Source: Nocardia brasiliensis ATCC 700358
Lineage (GTDB): Bacteria; Actinomycetota; Actinomycetes; Mycobacteriales; Mycobacteriaceae
NCBI RefSeq assembly: GCF_000250675.2
Contig: NC_018681.1
Location: 5,084,001-5,148,000, forward strand
Direction: 5' to 3'
DNA: 64,000 nt
Shown: one piece after another, positions 19,067 to 27,896 of the stretch
How the letters are laid out: the number at the start of each line of letters is the position of its first letter
How positions within the stretch are numbered: position 1 is the stretch's first letter
The notes under the pieces: model-generated
Databases searched by the model: none
Seen by the model: the letters and a program-made list of their open reading frames with translations, nothing else
What the model was told of the DNA's origin: nothing
Made by a program: the position numbers and the translations under genes

Positions 19067-20308
19067 CTACGACCGACCGTTCCCGGCCGCGAGGTCGAGG
19101 AGCATTTTCGCGGCGACCGTGGCACCGTCGCCGCGGACGTCCCGGGCGACGGATTCGGCGCGGGTGCGGGTGTCGGAGGTCAGGGCCGTGGCGAGGGCGG
19201 CGGACAGGGAGTCGACGGTCGGAGTCGAACCCTGATGTGCCGCACCGATTCCCAGCTCGGCTATCCGGGCGGCCCAGAACGGCTGGTCGGCGATGTGCGG
19301 CACGATCACCTGGGGCGCGCCCGCGCGGGCCGCCGTCGTGGTGGTCCCCGCGCCGCCGTGGTGCACCACAGCCGCCACCCGAGGAAACAGGGCTTGCTGA
19401 TTGACGTCGCCGACGACGAAGCAATCGGCGGCATCGTCGATCGGCGCGAGCCGCGCCCAGCCTCTGGCCAGCAGGACTCGGCGCCCCTGCGCGCGGACCG
19501 CCTCGATACCGACCCGGGCGATATCCGTCGCGGTGTAGGACGCCATGCTGCCGAAACCCACATACACCGGCGGCGCACCGGCATTCAGGAAAGCTTCCAG
19601 GTCGTCCGGGAGCGGGCGGTGGTCCGGCAGGATCCACGCACCGGTCTGCACCACGTCGAGGTCGGTTTTTCCGGCGGCCGGGCACAGCGTCTCGTCGGCC
19701 GCGAGCCACGGCCGGTCGGTGAACACGTAGTCGCGGACGTTGTCGACCGGCGGCAGGCCGATGGCCGCCCGGCGTGTGTTGAGCGCGTCGCCGTACAGGG
19801 CATTCACCCGCTCGGCATCCTGCCGCCACAGCACCCGGTTGTCGGTCTCTCCGTCCGGCGACGGCGTACCCGGCCGCCGCCCCGGCGGGAAGTGCTGCGA
19901 CGGCAGGCCGAGGGTATGGAAGCACGCGAGAACATAAGGCATGCCGAGCTTTTCGGCCACGTCGCGGGCACCCGCGGGCATCAGACCGGTCGCCAGCAAC
20001 GCGTCGCAGCCCGCACCGGCCGTCATCAGTGTCTCGAATCGGGCGGCGACCAACGCGGGCGCGAGCTGGAACGCGTCCTGTGCGGTCGGCGGTTTCGGGT
20101 TGGCGACGATCGAGTGCACCGTCGGGCCGAGCGGCACCAGCGGCACACCCGCGCGTTCCAGCAGTCGGACGAACTCGTCGTCCGGCGGCGCGCACACCCG
20201 TGCCTGCGCGCCCAGTTCTCGCAACGCGACCGCCAGCCCGGCCAGCGGTTCGACATCCCCGCGCGATCCCCACGTCGTCAACAGCACACGCACTTCGCAA
20301 TACCCCAT
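19067..20308 (-). CDS. GT1 family glycosyltransferase (vancomycin GtfA / macrolide type)
   Basis: About 413 residues with the GT-B fold of natural-product glycosyltransferases. The N-terminus has LLTTWGSRGDVEPL, the acceptor-domain start of this family, and the donor-binding part has VHHGGAGTTTTAARAG followed by PQVIVPHIADQPFWA. It should transfer a sugar from an NDP-sugar to a small lipophilic or polyketide acceptor in the cytoplasm. The ATG at 20308 lies just before the conserved start; a GTG at 20293 is an alternative, and the longer frame to 20419 has no homology. No deoxysugar biosynthesis genes are in the window, so a common UDP-sugar is plausible. It lies 122 bases downstream of a tetR gene on the same strand and could modify the neighbouring PKS product or inactivate a drug. 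Confidence 0.88.
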   Translation of the reverse strand: MGYCEVRVLLTTWGSRGDVEPLAGLAVALRELGAQARVCAPPDDEFVRLLERAGVPLVPLGPTVHSIVANPKPPTAQDAFQLAPALVAARFETLMTAGAGCDALLATGLMPAGARDVAEKLGMPYVLACFHTLGLPSQHFPPGRRPGTPSPDGETDNRVLWRQDAERVNALYGDALNTRRAAIGLPPVDNVRDYVFTDRPWLAADETLCPAAGKTDLDVVQTGAWILPDHRPLPDDLEAFLNAGAPPVYVGFGSMASYTATDIARVGIEAVRAQGRRVLLARGWARLAPIDDAADCFVVGDVNQQALFPRVAAVVHHGGAGTTTTAARAGAPQVIVPHIADQPFWAARIAELGIGAAHQGSTPTVDSLSAALATALTSDTRTRAESVARDVRGDGATVAAKMLLDLAAGNGRS

Positions 20309-20430
20309 TTCCGCAGGTTGTGAGTTCCGGTCGGCTATTCTGCGGCACCACCCGGGCCTTGCCGCAAGCCCCCCGGTGCGATATATGTTGAAGAGGGAGG
20401 GGTCGGACGTCTGCGCCATCGGCGCACGAG

Positions 20431-20997
20431 CTAGCGAACCAGCGGTAGGAAGATCGTGTCGACGATCTCCTCGATCACCTCGGGCGCGACCGGTCGCAGC
20501 GTCATCATCGTCTCGGCGCGGAGCAGGTCGAAGGGTAATGCCGCGATGCGCGGCGTGAGCTTGGCGGGATCGAGTTCGCCCCGCTCGATCGCCCGCTGCA
20601 TGATCTCGTCGCGTCCCGAGCGGCGACCGGCGACGATCATGTCGCGCAGGTCGGCGAAGCTGGTCTCGGTCTCGGCGAAGTAGCCCGCGAGCAGCAGGCT
20701 CAGCTGGGCCAGAAACGGCCCCTGCTTCTCACTCGCCGCGGTGAGCGTGGCGATCAGATCACCGCGCAGTGACCCGGTGTCCGCCGGATCGATCAGCGCA
20801 ATCACGTTGCGGCGCACCACCGCCGCCTCGACCAGCTGTTGTTTGTCGGCCCAGCGCCGATACAGCACCGGCTTGCTGGTGCCAGCTCGCCGGGCGACGG
20901 CATCGATGGTCAGGTTCGCGTAACCCCGCTCACTCAGCTCCGCCCATGCCGCCTCGAGGATGGCCGCCTCGAGCGCTTCGCCGCGCCGTCGTAACAC
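20431..20997 (-). CDS. TetR family transcriptional regulator
   Basis: 188 residues. The N-terminal helix-turn-helix (TIDAVARRAGTSKPVLYRRW, about 30-50) is typical TetR, followed by an all-helical ligand domain. The GTG start at 20997 is supported by AAGGAG four bases upstream. It diverges from the MFS and monooxygenase operon across 121 bases holding a long inverted repeat, the classic layout of a pump repressor. The C-terminal half does not look like the ArpA butyrolactone receptors, so I do not link it to the AfsA homologue. Confidence 0.9.
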   Translation of the reverse strand: MLRRRGEALEAAILEAAWAELSERGYANLTIDAVARRAGTSKPVLYRRWADKQQLVEAAVVRRNVIALIDPADTGSLRGDLIATLTAASEKQGPFLAQLSLLLAGYFAETETSFADLRDMIVAGRRSGRDEIMQRAIERGELDPAKLTPRIAALPFDLLRAETMMTLRPVAPEVIEEIVDTIFLPLVR

Positions 20998-21019
20998 CGC
21001 ACTCCTTAGATCCTTTGAC

Positions 21020-21057
21020 GTTTCTTATCGGGTAGCCTACTCTCGCAATTAAGAAAC
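21020..21057. promoter_or_regulatory. Inverted repeat between tetR and the MFS operon (candidate operator)
   Basis: GTTTCTTA at 21020-21027 and its reverse complement TAAGAAAC at 21050-21057 flank a smaller palindrome GTAGCCTAC (21032-21040). The element sits between the divergent starts at 20997 and 21119, where a TetR repressor would control both directions. Confidence 0.55.
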
Positions 21058-21118
21058 TTGATCGTATCTTATTTGCCTGCGCGTCGCTCTGACGCGCACC
21101 CGTACCAAGGAGTCCCTG

Positions 21119-22549
21119 ATGCACCGGAGCGTGTCCGGAAGTACCGGCACCGGATTGCACTCGAGCTGGAACGCGCAGCTCATCGGCTTGGTGGCGGTAC
21201 TGGCCCTGGTGAACTTCGTGGTCGATTCGGCCATCACCGCGCCGCTGCTCGTCCTGCCGGAGATGCTCGACCACTTCGATACCCACCAGGCGGCGTGGCT
21301 CAACGCCACCGCGATGCTGGCCGGCGTGATGTGGGCGCCGCTGCTCGGCAAGAGCGCCGATATCTACGGCAAACGCACCGTCCTCGTGCTGACGCTGCTC
21401 GTCAGCGGCGTGGGGGCGCTCGTGTGCGCCGTAGCCCCCACCATCTGGATCTTCGTACCGGGACGCATGCTGCAAGGGGCGTCGCTGGCGGCCGTGTTCC
21501 TCTCCGTCGCGATCGTTCGCAGCGTCTGCGCGCCCCGGATCGGAATGATCATCGTGGGGATCGTGACCTCCGGGTCGGCGGTGCTCAACATCGCGTCCCG
21601 GTTCCTCCTCGAGCAACTGGCCGTGCGGTACGGCTTCCAAATCCTGTTCCTGGTCTCAGCTTTCGTCGCGGTGGCGATGGCGATCTTCGTGCGCGGCAGC
21701 GTGCCCGAATCCCTGGTCAAGACGCCCGGCAGGATCGACGTCGGCGGCGCGCTGCTGCTCGGCGGCGGTCTCGCCGCGGTGCTCAGCTACATCAGCCTCG
21801 GCTCGGATCTCGGCTGGCTGGCCGCCGGTCCGCTGGCACTGCTCCTCGGCGGCGTCGCGGCGCTGGCCCGCTGGTTCCTGGTCGCGAATCGAAAGCCCGA
21901 TCCCCTCATCGACATCCGGGATCTCAACGGCCCCTTGGTGCTCACGCTGCTCGTCGTCTTCCTCGGCGCCGGTTCGTATCAGAGCATGCTGCAGCTCATC
22001 CCGCTCATCGGTGACGTCTCGGCGGATCAGCACCTCGGGTACGGACTGGCCGACCAGGGATCCGTCGCGCTGTTGCTCGCGGCGCCGGGACTCGGCGTGA
22101 TGCTCGGTGGTCCGGGCGCCGGCTGGCTTGCGGCGCGCATCGGGCCGGCGTCGACCTTGGCCGGAGCCATCGTGCTCGGCACGGTGGTGACCGTCGGAAT
22201 GTTCCTCGGCGCTTCACAATTGGCGGCCGCACTGTGCTTCGCCTTCCTGCTGGGCGTGACGGTGGGCGCGCTCGGGACGGCCGGGTTCAACATGGCGGGC
22301 AGTTTGGCCCCGGCCGAGCGGCAGGGCATCGTCTCCAGCCTGGTCATGGTCATGGTTTCGATCGGGTCGGTGGTGCTGAATTTCGTGGGCGCGGCCGTAC
22401 TCGACTCGACCACCGTCGTCGTCGACGGCGCGACGGTGAATTCGGCCACCGGCGTATTCGGCTGCATCGCAATCGCTTCCGGCGCGTTCGTGTTCGCCGC
22501 CGTGCTGTCTGTCGTCCTCGCCCGCAACACCCGCCGCGGCCTCGTGTGA
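21119..22549 (+). CDS. MFS multidrug exporter, DHA2-like (about 14 TM)
   Basis: 476 residues, almost entirely hydrophobic helices, with a short soluble N-terminus. The loop after TM2 carries GKSADIYGKRTVL, the MFS motif A (G-x3-D-x2-G-x-R/K), and a proline and glycine-rich later helix (APGLGVMLGGPGAG) resembles the antiporter motif C. Length and helix number fit the DHA2 drug:proton antiporters. AAGGAG lies six bases before the ATG. The flavin monooxygenase begins 23 bases after the stop, so the two form one operon facing a divergent tetR. Likely substrates are a drug or the local polyketide; sequence does not decide. Confidence 0.92.
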   Translation: MHRSVSGSTGTGLHSSWNAQLIGLVAVLALVNFVVDSAITAPLLVLPEMLDHFDTHQAAWLNATAMLAGVMWAPLLGKSADIYGKRTVLVLTLLVSGVGALVCAVAPTIWIFVPGRMLQGASLAAVFLSVAIVRSVCAPRIGMIIVGIVTSGSAVLNIASRFLLEQLAVRYGFQILFLVSAFVAVAMAIFVRGSVPESLVKTPGRIDVGGALLLGGGLAAVLSYISLGSDLGWLAAGPLALLLGGVAALARWFLVANRKPDPLIDIRDLNGPLVLTLLVVFLGAGSYQSMLQLIPLIGDVSADQHLGYGLADQGSVALLLAAPGLGVMLGGPGAGWLAARIGPASTLAGAIVLGTVVTVGMFLGASQLAAALCFAFLLGVTVGALGTAGFNMAGSLAPAERQGIVSSLVMVMVSIGSVVLNFVGAAVLDSTTVVVDGATVNSATGVFGCIAIASGAFVFAAVLSVVLARNTRRGLV

Positions 22550-22572
22550 CCGTCTCGATTCAGGAGTTGAGC

Positions 22573-23796
22573 ATGAACTGTAAGACCGCATCGAAGCCGT
22601 CGGTCCTGGTGTCCGGGGCGAGCATCGCCGGTCCTGCCGTCGCGTTCTGGCTGCACCGCCACGGGTTCACGGTGACCGTGGTGGAGAAGTCGGCCGGCGT
22701 ACGCAGCGGCGGATACCCGATCGACGTGCGGGGCACCGCGGTGGAGGTCGCGCGCCGGATGGGCATCCTGACGCAGCTGCAGCGGGCGCATATCGAGTCA
22801 CGCCGGTTGACCTTCCGCAACGCCGACGGCACCACCGCGGCGGTGGTGCACCCGCAAACGGTGGTCGGCGGAGTCGAGGGGCATGACCTCGAGGTATCGC
22901 GCGGAGATCTGTCGAAAGCCTTGTACGCGAACGTCCGTGACGATGTGGAGTTCGTGTTCGACGACTCCGTCGCCGCGCTCACCGAACAGCGGCACGGCGT
23001 CGACGTCACCTTCCGCAGCGGCGTCCAGCGCAGTTTCGACCTGGTCTTGGGCGCCGACGGATTGCATTCGCGGATCAGGGAACTCGTGTTCGGTCCCGCG
23101 GAACAGTTCCACCGCTACCTGGGCTACTGCTTCGCCATCTTCACCATGCCCAACACCTACGGGCTCTCGCACGAGGCGGTCATCTGGAACACACCGGGGC
23201 GAGGCGCTGCGCTCTACGCGGTCGAGGACAGCAACGAACTGCACGCCTTCCTCAATTTCGCGCACCCGATACCGCCGTACGCGGTCCTGCGCGACCCCGC
23301 GGCGCAAAGTGAGCTCGTCACAGCCACTTTCGCGAACGACGGATGGGAAGTCCCGGCCATGGTCGCGGCTTTGCGCGACGCACCCGATGCGTTCTTCGAC
23401 ACGGTGAGCCAGGTCCGCATGCCCCGGTGGACCCGCGGGCGATACGCGTTGCTCGGCGATGCCGCGCACGCTCCGTCGTTCCTGACCGGGCAAGGCTCCA
23501 GCCTCGCTCTCGTCGGCGCGTACATGCTCGCGCACGCGCTGGCCACCCACCGGGACCACACCGCGGCTTTCGCCGCCTACGAGCGCGGCCTCCGTGGCTT
23601 CGTGGAACAGAACCAGGCCCTGGTCGGCGCGGGCGACGCCGCCCTCTTCCCCACCACCGCCGAAGCTCTGGCGAAACGCAACGCCAGACTCCGCAGCCTC
23701 ACCACCTTGCCCCCGCACACCGGCCGCCCCGCGCATACCGCTCTGACCTTGCCCGACCCCCTGCCCGTTGCGAACCGAAACGGCTGTGGCTCATGA
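22573..23796 (+). CDS. Group A FAD-dependent monooxygenase (TetX/Rox-like)
   Basis: 407 residues. The N-terminal FAD-binding fold has GASIAGPAVAFWL, the variant GxSIAG loop of antibiotic-modifying hydroxylases; then come LGADGLHSRIR (DG motif, about 160) and LLGDAAHAPSFLTGQGSS (GD motif, about 290-310). It should hydroxylate an aromatic or polyketide substrate using NAD(P)H and oxygen. The ATG at 22573 follows CAGGAG by six bases; the frame extends upstream into the MFS gene but that is not coding. Pairing with an exporter and TetR regulator resembles self-protection or xenobiotic resistance cassettes, though polyketide tailoring is equally possible. Its stop overlaps the stop of the convergent MmpL gene in TCATGA. 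Confidence 0.9.
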   Translation: MNCKTASKPSVLVSGASIAGPAVAFWLHRHGFTVTVVEKSAGVRSGGYPIDVRGTAVEVARRMGILTQLQRAHIESRRLTFRNADGTTAAVVHPQTVVGGVEGHDLEVSRGDLSKALYANVRDDVEFVFDDSVAALTEQRHGVDVTFRSGVQRSFDLVLGADGLHSRIRELVFGPAEQFHRYLGYCFAIFTMPNTYGLSHEAVIWNTPGRGAALYAVEDSNELHAFLNFAHPIPPYAVLRDPAAQSELVTATFANDGWEVPAMVAALRDAPDAFFDTVSQVRMPRWTRGRYALLGDAAHAPSFLTGQGSSLALVGAYMLAHALATHRDHTAAFAAYERGLRGFVEQNQALVGAGDAALFPTTAEALAKRNARLRSLTTLPPHTGRPAHTALTLPDPLPVANRNGCGS

Positions 23797-26700
23797 CATT
23801 TCCGCGTGTTCGTCGATGTCGAAGCCCAAGCGGACATCGTGGTCGACCTGGCTGCCGGTGATGGTGACCCGGCCGGTCACCAGGGGGTAGCCGCGGGCCT
23901 CGACGGTGTACTCGCCCTCTGGCAGGTCGGCCACCGCGTAGCGGCCGTCCTCGTCGGTGTGCGCGGTGCCTACGATCGTGCCGGACCAGTCGAGCACGGT
24001 GATCCTGGCGTCGTGAACCGCGCGGCCGCCCGCGCGCACCGTGCCCCACAGCATCGCCATGGGCGCGAGTTCGACGTCGAAACGCAAACGGCCACTGTCG
24101 GGTACGGTCAGCGTCGTCGCGGTGGGCCGCATCCGCGCGGCGACCGCCACCAGCGTATAGGTTCCGGCCAGCACGCCCTTGCAGGCGTAGCCGCCGTCCG
24201 CCGCGCTCACCGCTACCCCGACCACCTCGCCGCGCAGGTCGGTCACGGTGATCGTGGCCTCCGCCACCGGCTCGCGGGCTGCGGTGCGCACCACACCGGA
24301 CAGCTCGCCGGATCCCTGCAGGGTCACGTCGACGTGGTGTGCGCCTCCTTCGGCGACAGTGACGTTCACCGCGGCCGGTTGATGCCGGTTCGCGGAGACG
24401 ATCAGGACATAGCCGCCCGGCGTGGGCGGCTCGATCGCGTAGTTGCCGTCATCGTCCGCTGCCGCCCGCGAAACCTGTTGTCCACGTTGGTCGATCAAAG
24501 TCAGCGCCGCGTCCGGCACCGGATAGCCGTCGTCGCGGCACACCCGCCCGAAGATCGACCTGCCGTTGGATGCGACGAACTGTGCACCTTCCACGTCCGG
24601 CAACTGCTGCAACGCAACGGTATCCACGGCCGCGTCGAGCGCCGGAGCCGGTTCGCCCCCGACCGGCTCGGGCTCGGCCGCACCGAACCGCTTGCGCTGC
24701 AACGCGCGCAGCTTCGCGCCTTCGACATCGATGTCCGGCAGGATGCGGTCGAGCCACTTCGGCATCCACCACGACGCTCTGCCCATGATCGCCAGCAGGG
24801 CCGGCACCAGCACCATGCGCACCACGAAGGCATCGATGGCCACGCCGGCCGCCAGCGCGAACCCCATGGACTTCGCGGTCACGTCCTTTTCCAGCAGGAA
24901 GGAACCGAACACCGAGATCATGATGATCGCCGCCGAGGTGACCACGCGCGCGCCGTGGTGGTACCCGGCGATCATGGCGTCGCGCGGCGACTTGCCGTGC
25001 ACGAATTCCTCGCGCATGCGGGTCACCAGGAACACCTGGTAGTCCATCGCGAGCCCGAATACCAGGCCGATCAACATGATCGGCAGGAAGCTGACGATCG
25101 GCTGCGGATCGGCGATCAGGCCGAAGGTGCCCTCCTGGAAGATCAGCACCGTGGCGCCGAAGGTGGCCGCCATCGAGAGCAGGAACCCCAGCGCCGCGGT
25201 GAGCGGGACCAGAATGGACCGGAACACCAGGATCAACAGCACGAAGGCCGCGCCCGCGACGATCGCCAGGTAGGGCACGATCTTGCCGAGCAGGACGTGG
25301 TCCATGTCCGCGTAGATGGCGGTGGTGCCGGTGATGCCGTATCGGATGCCGTAACGCTCGGTCAGTTCGTCTTCGGCGGCACGCGCGTCGCGCACCAGAT
25401 CTTTGGTGTCCTGATCGTTCGGTCCCGATTTCGGCACCCCGCTGAGCATCGCGCCCAGCCCGTTCGCGCTGAATTGCGCTGTGGTGACGTAATCCATCTC
25501 CGGGAACTCCGCGAGCCGGTCGCGCAGCGCGGTGACCGCGGCCTTGCGCTCACCTTCTGGCACCTGCTCCAGGTCGGCGGCCACGGTGAGAACGCCGTTG
25601 CTCCCTTCGCCGAAGCCGTTCGTCCGGATGTCGTAGGCCTGCCGGGCCGTGGACTCGGTGGGCAGACTGTCCTCACCGGGCAGGCCCAACTGCAACTGAA
25701 GCGCGGGCGTCGCGAGCGCAGCCAATGCGGCCACCGCGATGATCAGCGCGAACCACGGCCGCTTGCCGATCAGTCGGCCGACCCGCATGCCGTTGGTGAC
25801 GGAGGTGTCGTCCTCCGGGTCGTGCCGCGCGACCAGCGGCAGCTTCGGCTTGAACAGGAAACGGCCGAAAGCGCCGAGCAGCGCGGGCATCAGCGTGATC
25901 GCGGTGAGGACGGCGAAGAACGCGGCCACGGCACCGCCGAGACCCATGAAGGTCAGGAAGTTCACCCCGACGATACTCAGCGCGCCCAGCGCGACGATGA
26001 CGGTGAGCCCGGCGAACACCACCGCCGAACCGGCCGTACCCACCGAAATACCCGCCGCTTCTTCGGGATTCGCCGCGACGCGCAATTCGTGCTTGTACCG
26101 GGAGACGATGAACAGCGCATAGTCGATCGACAGCGCGATACCGATCATCGAGGCCAGGAACGTCGTGAAACTCGGCACCTCGACGACCGCGGTGCTCAGC
26201 GAGATCACCAGCATCGCGGCGCCCAGGCCGACGATGGCGGTGACGATCGGCACGAAAGCCGCCACGATGGCGCCGAACGCGATCACCATGACGACCAGCG
26301 CCACTCCCATGCCGATCAGCTCGGCCTGCCCGCTGGGCTGTTCCTGCTCGCGGGCGATGGACCCGCCGAGTTCGACCACCAGTCCGCGCGCACGGGCCGG
26401 GTCCGCCACGGCGTAGGCGACCTGCCGCTGCTCGTCGGTGATGTCCATCGCCGAGGCGATGTCGAACGGCACGGTGAGCACGGCGACGGTCGCCGGGGCT
26501 TCCTTGTTCAGCACGTTGAGCGGAGCGCCCGCGCACGTCGCGGGATCGGCGGTGGTCAGGCAGCCCATCGCCTGGGTCGCGGCGACCGGGTTCTGCAAAG
26601 CCGCCCCGGCCTTTTCGGCGACGAGCCGATGCCGGTCGTCCCCGGCCACCAGTGCCCGCAGATCGGTGATCAGCGCGTCTACGGCGGCACTGTTGTCCTT

Positions 26701-26973
26701 GTCGGTCAGCTTCGTACCGTCGGGCGCCTGAATCACGTAGGTACCGCTGACGGCGTCGATGCCGAACTGCGCGGACATGCCCGGAAACTGCTTGTCCAGG
26801 ATTTCCGTCGCGCGCTCCGACGGCAGCGCGGGCATGCTGAACTCGTCGCTCATCGACTTGCTCAGCAGGTGCGAACCGGCGCCGAGCGCACCGAGGAGCA
26901 CCAGCCATAGCGGCAGCACGATCCACTTGCGGCGGAACGCGAACTTTCCCCATTTGTAGAGGTATACGGACAC
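23791..26973 (-). CDS. MmpL/RND family transporter with three C-terminal carboxypeptidase-regulatory-like repeats
   Basis: 1060 residues. Residues 1 to about 770 form a 12-TM RND/MmpL transporter with two matching membrane halves. Each has the Asp-Tyr pair of the family, in ALSIDYALFIVSR and GLAMDYQVFLVTR, which relays protons. Such proteins export lipids, siderophores or hydrophobic metabolites. From about 808 to the end are three repeats of about 80 residues of the prealbumin-like carboxypeptidase regulatory type, each with a GxYxxxxLxxGxY-like core. This extension is not found on standard MmpL proteins. The GTG at 26973 is chosen because GAGGAG lies eight bases upstream and homology begins with VYLYKWGKFAFRR; the frame extends to 27048. 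A palindrome 105 bases upstream may be its operator. Confidence 0.93.
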   Translation of the reverse strand: MSVYLYKWGKFAFRRKWIVLPLWLVLLGALGAGSHLLSKSMSDEFSMPALPSERATEILDKQFPGMSAQFGIDAVSGTYVIQAPDGTKLTDKDNSAAVDALITDLRALVAGDDRHRLVAEKAGAALQNPVAATQAMGCLTTADPATCAGAPLNVLNKEAPATVAVLTVPFDIASAMDITDEQRQVAYAVADPARARGLVVELGGSIAREQEQPSGQAELIGMGVALVVMVIAFGAIVAAFVPIVTAIVGLGAAMLVISLSTAVVEVPSFTTFLASMIGIALSIDYALFIVSRYKHELRVAANPEEAAGISVGTAGSAVVFAGLTVIVALGALSIVGVNFLTFMGLGGAVAAFFAVLTAITLMPALLGAFGRFLFKPKLPLVARHDPEDDTSVTNGMRVGRLIGKRPWFALIIAVAALAALATPALQLQLGLPGEDSLPTESTARQAYDIRTNGFGEGSNGVLTVAADLEQVPEGERKAAVTALRDRLAEFPEMDYVTTAQFSANGLGAMLSGVPKSGPNDQDTKDLVRDARAAEDELTERYGIRYGITGTTAIYADMDHVLLGKIVPYLAIVAGAAFVLLILVFRSILVPLTAALGFLLSMAATFGATVLIFQEGTFGLIADPQPIVSFLPIMLIGLVFGLAMDYQVFLVTRMREEFVHGKSPRDAMIAGYHHGARVVTSAAIIMISVFGSFLLEKDVTAKSMGFALAAGVAIDAFVVRMVLVPALLAIMGRASWWMPKWLDRILPDIDVEGAKLRALQRKRFGAAEPEPVGGEPAPALDAAVDTVALQQLPDVEGAQFVASNGRSIFGRVCRDDGYPVPDAALTLIDQRGQQVSRAAADDDGNYAIEPPTPGGYVLIVSANRHQPAAVNVTVAEGGAHHVDVTLQGSGELSGVVRTAAREPVAEATITVTDLRGEVVGVAVSAADGGYACKGVLAGTYTLVAVAARMRPTATTLTVPDSGRLRFDVELAPMAMLWGTVRAGGRAVHDARITVLDWSGTIVGTAHTDEDGRYAVADLPEGEYTVEARGYPLVTGRVTITGSQVDHDVRLGFDIDEHAEMS

Positions 26974-27077
26974 GAACGGGCTCTCCTCGAGGTAACCGGG
27001 TTGTGCTGAGATCAGGGCCCGTACAGCACCTTCGCGGCCCGCTTGCATGCGAACAGCTCCCCCACGCCGTCCTTCTA

Positions 27078-27093
27078 CCTACCGCACGGTAGG
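27078..27093. promoter_or_regulatory. Palindrome upstream of the MmpL gene (candidate operator)
   Basis: CCTACCG, two bases, CGGTAGG: a perfect 7-bp inverted repeat about 105 bases before the MmpL start. The size and spacing suit a TetR-type dimer. It differs from the ACTGAATATTCAGT element of the neighbouring agmatine regulon, so another regulator probably binds it. Confidence 0.45.
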
Positions 27094-27236
27094 CGGGGCG
27101 TGGACGTAAGCGGAGGAGCAACCTCTAGTACGGCCGATGTTTTATCAGATCTCATCGCCGATGTCAGCGTTTCGGCCCATTCGGTCGAAAATCCCAGCGT
27201 GTCATACCTTCCCGGCGCGGCGGCCGCCACGTGGCG

Positions 27237-27833
27237 TCATCCCTGGTCCGCGGACGCGCGATTCGTCGCGGGGAGCAGGGCTTTCAGCGCGATCGACAGG
27301 TGCGAGCGCGCCTCCTCGGTGCTGAGTTCGCCGCAGAGCCAGCGTGCGGACAGGCCGTCGGTCAGCGCGGTGACGATGAGGCCCATGGCTTTCGGATCCA
27401 CGGACTGCGGCACGTCTCCCGCCGCCTGTGCCAACCGGATCGCGTCGGCGATCTCGGCGTCCCACTGCCGCGAGGTCGTCGCGAGCGGTGCCCGCAGCGG
27501 CGTCTCGAAGACCGCCGACGCCCGTAATTCGTGCCAGACCAACGCGTTCTCGAACACCTCGGGCTCGTCCTGGATATCGGCGAGCGCGTGCGCGTGCAGC
27601 CGGTCCAGCGGGGAATCCGATCCCTCACTGGCGGTACCGGATTCGCGGGCACGGTCGTTGATATAGGTCAGCGCGGCGGCGAGCAGGCCGTCCCGGTCCT
27701 TGAAGTAGTAGTAGAGCAGGCCGGGTGAGACGCCCGCGACCTCGGCGACATCGTGCACGCGCAGCCCGCGCACACCCCGCTCGGCGATCGCCTTGGCACT
27801 CGCCCGCAGGATCGCTTCGCGTCGGCTCGCCAT
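27237..27833 (-). CDS. TetR family regulator, probable repressor of the agmatine genes
   Basis: 198 residues. The helix-turn-helix (RVHDVAEVAGVSPGLLYYYF, about 27-46) is of the TetR/BetI type, followed by a helical ligand-binding domain. The ATG at 27833 is chosen because homology begins at SRREAIL; the frame runs to 27965 but would cross the aguA stop. It lies 58 bases after aguA on the same strand. A palindromic element overlapping the aguA stop lies about 50 bases upstream of its start, and perfect copies occur before the amidase and permease genes. That pattern suggests it regulates itself and those two units, with agmatine, putrescine or a carbamoyl intermediate as inducer. Confidence 0.88.
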   Translation of the reverse strand: MASRREAILRASAKAIAERGVRGLRVHDVAEVAGVSPGLLYYYFKDRDGLLAAALTYINDRARESGTASEGSDSPLDRLHAHALADIQDEPEVFENALVWHELRASAVFETPLRAPLATTSRQWDAEIADAIRLAQAAGDVPQSVDPKAMGLIVTALTDGLSARWLCGELSTEEARSHLSIALKALLPATNRASADQG

Positions 27834-27882
27834 CGCAGTTGCTCCAGTCGGTCGGCTCCGGTTCCCGAACCAACATAGCCCA

Positions 27883-27896
27883 ACTGAACTTTCAGT
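27883..27896. promoter_or_regulatory. Near-palindromic operator copy upstream of tetR
   Basis: ACTGAACTTTCAGT: 6-bp arms ACTGAA and TTCAGT around two unpaired bases. It matches the perfect copies at 29942 and 31465 at 12 of 14 positions and overlaps the aguA stop codon, 50 bases before tetR. Confidence 0.6.

Noticed and set aside
20431..20997. TetR protein as a butyrolactone receptor partner of the AfsA homologue
   Set aside because: Its ligand domain does not resemble ArpA-type receptors and its inverted repeat faces the MFS operon.
23806..26910. 1034-residue open frame antisense to the MmpL gene
   Set aside because: It is Arg/His/Gln/Asp-rich filler mirroring GC-rich codons, with no domain or ribosome site, while the opposite strand has clear transporter motifs.
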